Positions 1-5,161 of a stretch of 6,418 nucleotides of DNA are shown piece after piece. The position numbers and the translations under genes were made by a program. The notes below the pieces were generated by a model that was given only the letters and a program-made list of their open reading frames with translations, searched no databases and was not told where the DNA came from. Location: contig JAFSLR010000172.1 in the NCBI GenBank assembly GCA_017448375.1, forward strand, positions 1 through 6,418. The letters run 5' to 3'. Source of the stretch: Synergistaceae bacterium. Lineage in GTDB: Bacteria > Synergistota > Synergistia > Synergistales > Aminobacteriaceae. Within the stretch, counting starts at the first letter, position 1, and the number at the start of each line of letters is the position of its first letter.

Positions 1-333
1 ACTGCTTTCGGCGTGCCTAAGCTGTGTCTGAAAGTCTCTCGTATCTAGGGTTGCAAGAAGCTCGCCTTTTCTCACTTTCGCTCCCTTTTCGACAAGAATG
101 CTTTTGATTGTCCCTGATACCCTGAACGAAAGACTTACCCGTCTTCCTCCTTGAAGCGTCCCGTAATAACGCCACATTCCAGACCCGTCGTTACCGTTAA
201 GGAGAACCGTTTTTACTGGACGGATAATTTCCGGCTTTGTTTCTTCCTCATTCTTCCCTTTGAAAGTTTCAAGAGCGAAATACGCCCCTGCAACTATCGC
301 AATTAATACTACAGCGTTAAAAAATTTTTTCAT
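1..333 (-). CDS. RND efflux periplasmic adaptor subunit (HlyD/AcrA family), N-terminal 111 residues, cut by window edge
   Basis: The frame reads from an ATG at 333 down to position 1 without a stop, giving 111 codons. The protein begins MKKFFNAVVLIAIVAG, a short basic stretch followed by a single hydrophobic segment (about residues 4-21) that fits an uncleaved membrane anchor or signal sequence; no lipobox Cys is present. Residues 37-45 (IIRPVKTVL) and 56-100 carry the typical adaptor pattern, with a biotinyl-lipoyl-like half domain (FRVSGTIKSILVEKGAKV, then RKGELLATLD). The last visible residues (TRDFQTQLRHAES) should start the alpha-helical hairpin. A Shine-Dalgarno-like GAGGTGA lies at 340-346, about 6 bases before the ATG. 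The gene starts 22 bases after the stop of the RND pump gene, so it is most likely co-transcribed with it. Known role of the family: it bridges the inner-membrane pump and an outer-membrane channel in the periplasm. Substrate cannot be told from the sequence. Confidence 0.88.
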   Translation of the reverse strand, partial: MKKFFNAVVLIAIVAGAYFALETFKGKNEEETKPEIIRPVKTVLLNGNDGSGMWRYYGTLQGGRRVSLSFRVSGTIKSILVEKGAKVRKGELLATLDTRDFQTQLRHAESS

Positions 334-355
334 GAATTTTCACCTCAGCGCAAAT

Positions 356-3300
356 TTATTCTTCGTATTCGTCGTTATCTTCAGGATTAGGGACTCCGTA
401 AGCTATCGCCGTCATTACAGGAATGAATATCATCGTCAAAACTGTGCTCACTGTAAGCCCTCCCATTATCGTTACAGCCATAGAGCCGAACATACTGTCA
501 GAAACAAGCGGTATCATTCCCAAAACTGTAGTTCCTGCTGACATTGCAACGGGACGCAAACGGCTTACACCTGTATCAACGATTGACTGGTATCTGTCTT
601 TGCCGGACGCAAAATCACTCGCTACCTGATCAAGAAGGACGATAGAGTTTTTCGCAAGTATTCCCACAAGGCTTAAGACTCCGATGATGGCCATGAAACT
701 CAATGACATATCAGCAAGCAAAAGTCCGAGAACAACGCCGATTAAAATCATAGGGATTGAGCCGAAAATAATCAACGGCTGTTTGAATCCGTTAAACAGA
801 AACACCATTATCGTGAACATCAATATCAAGCACGGTGCGAACATCTTAGACATTCCGCCCATAGCATCGTCCTGGCTCTCAGCTTCTCCGCCCCATTCAA
901 ACGAATAGCCCGCTGGCAACGGTATAGCCTCAACTTTGCTCTTGATACGTTCCTGCATTTTTGAGGGTGAAGCACCGAACGTAACATCACTCATCACCGT
1001 TAGAACGCGCTGACGGTTACGGCGCATTATGATACTGTCGTCATATGTAGTCTCTAAGCCAGCGAATACAGTGCTTAAAGGTACAGAAGTATTTGACGCT
1101 GGAGACCATATCGGGCTGGACAAAAGATTCTCGATTTTGTTGCGTTCCTCCGGGATCAGATTCATCATTATCGGGAGCGTTTTATCTCCGTCTCTGAATG
1201 CCCCGACAGTGTATCCCCCTGTTGCTGCCATTATTGCCGCGTTTATCTGGGGACGTGTAAGCCCAAGCTGCTGCATTGCGTCCTTTCGGATTTGAGGCCG
1301 ATATGTCGGGACTCTTTCGCGCCAGTCTGTGCGGACGCAGTTATGTATCGGGTCATCTTCGAGAATATCTCTTGCCTTCTCTGCTAGTTCTCTGAGAGTG
1401 TCTGAGTCTGGGCCGTAAAAACGCGCCTCAATCACAGGGCCGCCCCCGCTGCCTTTTGCGAGAAGTTTGCAGACTCCTTCAACGCCGGGCATATTGTTGT
1501 CAATGTATGCTTGAGTTTCGCGCAAAACGTCAGAAGGATTCCCTCCGGCTTTGATTTCTACGAGCATTTCGGAGAACGAATTATCCGACTCAGGCGGTGA
1601 ATATGTCAGCATGAATCGTGAGCTACCTTGACCGATGAAGCTGCTTACGTTCTTGACATCAGGACGTTCCATTAACTGTTTGGCAAATTTTTCTGTCATT
1701 TCTTTTTGGGAATTTATTGATGTTCCTTCCCTCTGCCATAAGTCAACCGTGAAATACATAGCTGTTGAACTGGGGAAAAATGTCTGGTCAATGAAGCCGA
1801 GTCCTATCAGTGAGAAAACGAAAAGCCCCAGAACGATTACAACGGTCATAAACCTGCAATGCAGACAAAATTCAAGCAACGCTTTGTAGGCTCTGAAAAG
1901 GAAGCCGCCGTAAGGATCGTCATTGGAATTTTGCCCTGAAGGTTTCAGCATAAGCGCACCGACTGCCGGAGTTGCAGTTATTGCCATAACCCAGCTCAAT
2001 ATCATTGAAATTCCGACAACCTCAAGAAGACTCCTGCAATATTCCCCTGTGCTGTCGGGTGATAATCCTATAGGGGCGAACGCAAGAACGGCGATGAATG
2101 TTCCTCCCAGCATTGACCATGTTGACCCCGAAACAGTTTCGGAGGCTGCATCTTCTGTTGACTGCCCGCGCTGAACTCCGACTAACATACCCTCAGTTAC
2201 TACGATAGCGTTGTCGACAAGCGAACCCAGAGCGATAATCAAGGCCGCAAGTGAAACCTGCTGAAGGAAAATCCCCTGCTGATTCATCACGATTAGAGTC
2301 CCTGCAACGGTCAAAAGAAGAATAATCCCGATTAACAGCCCGGAGCGAAGTCCCATGAAAACCAGCAGTACACCCACAACAATAATCAATGATTCCATGA
2401 GATTAACAACAAAATCATTGACCGAATTTACTACGCCTTCAGACTGCATATAAATTTCATCGAGTTCTATTCCTATCGGCCTGTTGACTTCAAGCTCCTC
2501 AAGTCTTTTCGTAACAGCCTCGCCCATAGTTACGACGTTTCCGCCCTGTACTGTCGCAATTCCGATACCCAAAGCAGGCTTGCCGTTAAAGAACATCATC
2601 ATGCTCTGGGGATTCACGTAATCGCGTCTTATAGTAGCTACTTCTTTGAGCCGTACTAATTTCCTGTTGGCACTGCTGATTACGACCTCGCCAATATCTT
2701 CAACTGACATTATGCTTCCGCTTGTGTTGATTGTGATGTATTGTTCACCGCTGAAAGTCTGACCCATTGAAGAAATTGTATTCTGTTCGTTGAGCACACT
2801 GAAAATTGAAGTGGGAGAAAGTCCGAGAGAACGAAGCCTTGAGGTTGAGAACTCTACATAAATTGCTTCTGACTGTTCGCCGAGAATATTAACTTTTGCG
2901 ACTTCAGGGACTAATACGAGTTCCTTCTTCAGCTCCGTAGCATACTGCCAAAGCTCCCTCATCGTGAAGCCGTCCCCTGTGAGCGCGTAATACTGTCCGA
3001 AAACATCACCGTAATCATTGTTGATAGCGATTGAGCAGCCTGACGGTAAATTCGACTGAGCGTCATAAACTTTCTGCCGTAATACATTCCATACTTGGGG
3101 GAGTTCATTTGACGTGTATTGATCCTTGATGTCAACGTAAATTACAGCGACACCGGGAGTACATCGTGTTCTGATTTTCTTTACCTCGCCCATTGCCTGA
3201 ACAGCATCTTCAATTCTGCTTGCTGCTTCTTCTTCAACTTCATAGACAGTAGAGCCGGGATATATTACAGAAACGACAGCGGTTTTGATTGTGAAATTAG

Positions 3301-3412
3301 GGTCTTCAAGTTTTCCTATGCTGTAGTATGCGGAGACTCCGCCGAGTGCAATTAACACGCAGATGAATAAAACAACTGTACTTCTTTTTATGCTTGCGCG
3401 TGCGATGTCCAC
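356..3412 (-). CDS. RND-family inner-membrane efflux pump (AcrB-like, HAE1 type), complete, GTG start
   Basis: The 1018-residue length is that of the AcrB family. Topology fits: TM1 at about residues 11-32, a first large periplasmic loop (33-335), TM2-TM7 (337-541), a second periplasmic loop (about 545-855) and TM8-TM12 (857-1005), ending in an acidic tail. The porter-domain motif LEDPNFTIKTAVVSVIYPG (35-53) is clear. Proton-relay positions: TM4 has LGSLVDNAIVVTE, so the first Asp (D400, AcrB D407) is kept and the second (AcrB D408) is N401; TM10 has K921 in GILAKNSIVLLD (AcrB K940); TM11 has R951 in RLRP (AcrB R971) and S958 where AcrB has T978. The family uses proton motive force to drive drugs, detergents or other toxic compounds out through a tripartite complex. 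The adaptor gene follows after 22 bases, and a strong promoter sits just upstream. The single-Asp TM4 is, to my knowledge, found in a branch of HAE1 pumps, so it need not mean loss of function. Substrate unknown. Confidence 0.95.
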   Translation of the reverse strand: MDIARASIKRSTVVLFICVLIALGGVSAYYSIGKLEDPNFTIKTAVVSVIYPGSTVYEVEEEAASRIEDAVQAMGEVKKIRTRCTPGVAVIYVDIKDQYTSNELPQVWNVLRQKVYDAQSNLPSGCSIAINNDYGDVFGQYYALTGDGFTMRELWQYATELKKELVLVPEVAKVNILGEQSEAIYVEFSTSRLRSLGLSPTSIFSVLNEQNTISSMGQTFSGEQYITINTSGSIMSVEDIGEVVISSANRKLVRLKEVATIRRDYVNPQSMMMFFNGKPALGIGIATVQGGNVVTMGEAVTKRLEELEVNRPIGIELDEIYMQSEGVVNSVNDFVVNLMESLIIVVGVLLVFMGLRSGLLIGIILLLTVAGTLIVMNQQGIFLQQVSLAALIIALGSLVDNAIVVTEGMLVGVQRGQSTEDAASETVSGSTWSMLGGTFIAVLAFAPIGLSPDSTGEYCRSLLEVVGISMILSWVMAITATPAVGALMLKPSGQNSNDDPYGGFLFRAYKALLEFCLHCRFMTVVIVLGLFVFSLIGLGFIDQTFFPSSTAMYFTVDLWQREGTSINSQKEMTEKFAKQLMERPDVKNVSSFIGQGSSRFMLTYSPPESDNSFSEMLVEIKAGGNPSDVLRETQAYIDNNMPGVEGVCKLLAKGSGGGPVIEARFYGPDSDTLRELAEKARDILEDDPIHNCVRTDWRERVPTYRPQIRKDAMQQLGLTRPQINAAIMAATGGYTVGAFRDGDKTLPIMMNLIPEERNKIENLLSSPIWSPASNTSVPLSTVFAGLETTYDDSIIMRRNRQRVLTVMSDVTFGASPSKMQERIKSKVEAIPLPAGYSFEWGGEAESQDDAMGGMSKMFAPCLILMFTIMVFLFNGFKQPLIIFGSIPMILIGVVLGLLLADMSLSFMAIIGVLSLVGILAKNSIVLLDQVASDFASGKDRYQSIVDTGVSRLRPVAMSAGTTVLGMIPLVSDSMFGSMAVTIMGGLTVSTVLTMIFIPVMTAIAYGVPNPEDNDEYEE

Positions 3413-3422
3413 AAGTTTTTTA

Positions 3423-3429
3423 CTCCTTT
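3423..3429 (-). promoter_or_regulatory. Ribosome binding site that fixes the GTG start of the RND pump gene
   Basis: On the minus strand AAAGGAG ends 10 bases before the GTG at 3412. The reading frame has no ATG near this point, and the hydrophobic TM1 begins about ten codons later, as in AcrB. This makes the GTG the best start. Confidence 0.75.
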
Positions 3430-3445
3430 AAGATTATTTTCCTTG

Positions 3446-3473
3446 ATTATACAGTTTATGATAATGTTGTCAA
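3446..3473 (-). promoter_or_regulatory. Consensus sigma-70-type promoter of the RND pump-adaptor operon
   Basis: The minus strand shows TTGACA (3473-3468), a 16-base spacer, and TATAAT (3451-3446); both hexamers match the consensus perfectly. Transcription would start near 3439, giving a leader of about 27 bases that contains the ribosome binding site. The first two T of the -35 box (3473-3472) are also the last bases of the T-run of the protease-gene terminator. The two hexamers are perfect but a regulator could still act here; a loose ATTAT/ATAAT dyad (3446-3465) spans the -10 and the spacer, too weak to call an operator. Confidence 0.8.
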
Positions 3474-3523
3474 AAAAATGAAGCCACAAAGACAGGCAAC
3501 ATATAACCCGTCTTAATGTGGCT
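3472..3523 (-). terminator. Rho-independent terminator of the HtrA/DegP protease gene
   Basis: On the minus strand AGCCACA (3523-3517) pairs with TGTGGCT (3488-3482), and AAGAC (3514-3510) pairs with GTCTT (3493-3489). A two-base bulge separates the two helices on one side and a 16-base loop closes the hairpin. Three bases after the stem a run of seven T follows (3478-3472). It lies 27 bases beyond the TAG of the protease gene (3552-3550). The same hairpin on the plus strand has no T-run after it, so it should act on the minus strand only. Confidence 0.85.
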
Positions 3524-3549
3524 CCAATAATTTCCACGCCTATTCAAGC

Positions 3550-5007
3550 CTATTTTGCAGCACCAGTTAATACCTGATAGTTCGTTGTGCCTTCGCGTTC
3601 AAACTTGATGACTATCTTGCTGTCCCCGTCTTTGAGAGTCCTGAGAGCCTTTGAGAGATCGCTGACCTTCTTAAGCTCAACGAGATTTATTTCGAGGAGC
3701 ATATCGCCTTCACGCAGTCCCTTTTCATACGAGGCCGGAGAATTTCTGTCAATCTCCGTAATAACGAGGCCGTTCTCTGATGTCAGCTTATACCTCTTCT
3801 TGAGATTGCTGTCGATTTCTCTGACCTCATTAATTCCGTAATCTTTCAGGGCATCGCTTCCGCCTGATGTTTTGTCGTTGTCCTCAAGCGTAATGTTGTC
3901 GGAATGCTCATCATTGGGACGTTCGCCGAGCTTTACTGTAATGGTCTGGGGCTTACCGTTCCTGTAGACCTTGAGCTTTGCTGATGATTTCGGGGGAAGT
4001 GAGCCGATTTTCTGCCTGAGTTCCGCAGAGTTCTTGACCTTCTGTCCGTTCACCTCGACAATAATATCTCCGGCTTTGAGGCCTGATTTTTCGGCGGGTT
4101 CACCGGGCATTACCTTTGCGACAACTATTCCGGTGCCGTCAGGGACTCCGTACATTTTCGCGACATCAGAATTTGCGTCAGTGATACTCACTCCGAGCCA
4201 GCCGCGTGTTACTCTTCCTTTTTCGACAAGGTCTGAGAATATTTCCTTTGCTTTGTTGACTGGAATCGCGAATCCCAAGCCCTGCGCGTAAGGAATAATC
4301 GCCGTGTTAATCCCCACAACTTTCCCGTTCATATCGAGGAGAGGCCCGCCTGAATGTCCCGGGTTGATTGCCGCGTCAGTCTGGAGGAAGTCATCAAAGT
4401 TTACGTCCTGCGCGTGAATGCTCCTGTTCTTTGCGCTGATTACTCCGGCCGTAACAGTCTGCTCAAAGCCGAAAGGATTCCCGATAGCTACGACAAATTC
4501 GCCGACTTCGAGAGCGTCCGAGTCTCCGAGTTCGAGAACGGGAAGTGCCTCGTTAGCGTCAATCTTTATCACAGCGAGGTCATATTCTCTGTCATGGCCT
4601 TTGAGTTTTGCGGGATAAGTCTTCTTGCTTCCGTCTGAAAGCTGCAATGACACCGTGATTTTGTCTACGCCGTCAACAACGTGATTGTTTGTGAGTATCA
4701 AGCCTTCTTTTGAGACTATGAAGCCAGATCCGCGACCTTTCATTGGGACTGAGCGCGAGAACTCTTTGAATCCGTCCCCGAAGAAACGTTTGAAGAACGG
4801 ATCATCATCAAACGGGAATGGTGATACCTGTCTTCTTGCTGTCTTCTCAACGTCAATATTAACGACTGCCGGAGCTGCTTTCTTGACGATAGGGACGACA
4901 GGATTTGCCGTGCTCATATTCAGCGGTGAGAGGGCGAATGAACTCCCTGTGAAGACGAGAATCAATACGAGCGAGAGTGAAAACGCTAAAAATTTTCTTT
5001 TGTTCAT
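3550..5007 (-). CDS. degP: HtrA/DegP-type periplasmic serine protease with two PDZ domains
   Basis: The protein has 485 residues, a usual DegP length. A Sec signal peptide is visible: basic MNKRK, a hydrophobic core at about 6-20, and a likely cleavage after SSFA (residue 25). The trypsin-like domain covers about 40-260 and includes an LA-loop-like insert rich in Phe and Asp (60-90). The catalytic triad is H109 (TNNHVV), D143 (EYDLAVIK) and S219 (PGHSGGPLLD). PDZ1 spans about 268-358 (RGWLGV, GLKAGDIIVEVNG) and PDZ2 about 410-480 (GLREGDMLLEI). A charged linker (362-400) joins them. Known role of the family: ATP-independent degradation and chaperoning of misfolded envelope proteins. The start ATG at 5007 has GGAGG at 5021-5017, nine bases upstream. 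A terminator follows the gene, so it is probably transcribed alone. Odd point: the residue before the catalytic Ser is His218, where GNSGGP is normal. DegP versus DegQ cannot be decided from sequence. Confidence 0.95.
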   Translation of the reverse strand: MNKRKFLAFSLSLVLILVFTGSSFALSPLNMSTANPVVPIVKKAAPAVVNIDVEKTARRQVSPFPFDDDPFFKRFFGDGFKEFSRSVPMKGRGSGFIVSKEGLILTNNHVVDGVDKITVSLQLSDGSKKTYPAKLKGHDREYDLAVIKIDANEALPVLELGDSDALEVGEFVVAIGNPFGFEQTVTAGVISAKNRSIHAQDVNFDDFLQTDAAINPGHSGGPLLDMNGKVVGINTAIIPYAQGLGFAIPVNKAKEIFSDLVEKGRVTRGWLGVSITDANSDVAKMYGVPDGTGIVVAKVMPGEPAEKSGLKAGDIIVEVNGQKVKNSAELRQKIGSLPPKSSAKLKVYRNGKPQTITVKLGERPNDEHSDNITLEDNDKTSGGSDALKDYGINEVREIDSNLKKRYKLTSENGLVITEIDRNSPASYEKGLREGDMLLEINLVELKKVSDLSKALRTLKDGDSKIVIKFEREGTTNYQVLTGAAK

Positions 5008-5083
5008 AAGTTTATACCTCCATTCAGATTTTCAGGTTATGTATTTTAACGGCGTGTTGTGAATCATTCATGGATTATTTTAC

Positions 5084-5161
5084 CGTATTGCGCAAGAAGG
5101 TTCGACTTCTATAAGTGGGAAATGAATTACATCATATAGTATAATTCTTATGTGAAGCCAA
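5084..5161 (+). other. Candidate left-end region of the TnpB element, with a small hairpin
   Basis: The stretch between the protease gene and the TnpB start contains a short inverted repeat: AGAAG (5095-5099), a six-base loop, and CTTCT (5106-5110). IS200/IS605-type elements carry subterminal hairpins at their ends and insert 3' of a short fixed target. A TTAC tetranucleotide, the known target of IS608, stands at 5080-5083, eleven bases before the hairpin. The coincidence fits a left end starting at about 5084, but a five-base stem and a four-base target can arise by chance. The true boundary could lie elsewhere between 5022 and 5161. Confidence 0.3.
5140..5145 (+). promoter_or_regulatory. 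Possible -10 box for the TnpB gene
   Basis: TATAAT matches the -10 consensus and lies 16 bases before the ATG. No good -35 hexamer stands 16-18 bases upstream (the bases there are close to GGGAAA), and no TG extension precedes it. Transcription from here would begin about ten bases before the start codon, giving an almost leaderless message. Confidence 0.3.

Noticed and set aside
260..3355. Many plus-strand open frames of 68-93 codons opposite the RND pump gene
   Set aside because: All overlap a full-length, well-supported pump gene on the other strand; none has a recognisable motif.
3446..3467. ATTAT/ATAAT inverted repeat over the promoter spacer as a repressor operator
   Set aside because: Only five bases per half-site in an AT-rich promoter, and one half is the -10 box itself; chance is the simpler reading.
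4354..5062. Plus-strand open frames opposite the HtrA protease gene, the longest about 125 codons
   Set aside because: They are antisense shadows of a strongly supported protease and show no domain pattern.
5088..5112. Sigma-E-like promoter for the protease (minus-strand GAACCTT near 5105-5099)
   Set aside because: Only a partial likeness to the enterobacterial GGAACTT box, no matching -10, and nothing shows that this organism has that regulon.
5022..5161. A tnpA (Y1 transposase) gene or remnant to the left of tnpB
   Set aside because: The gap is about 140 bases with stops in all frames and no HUH-type motif; no room for even a fragment that could be recognised.
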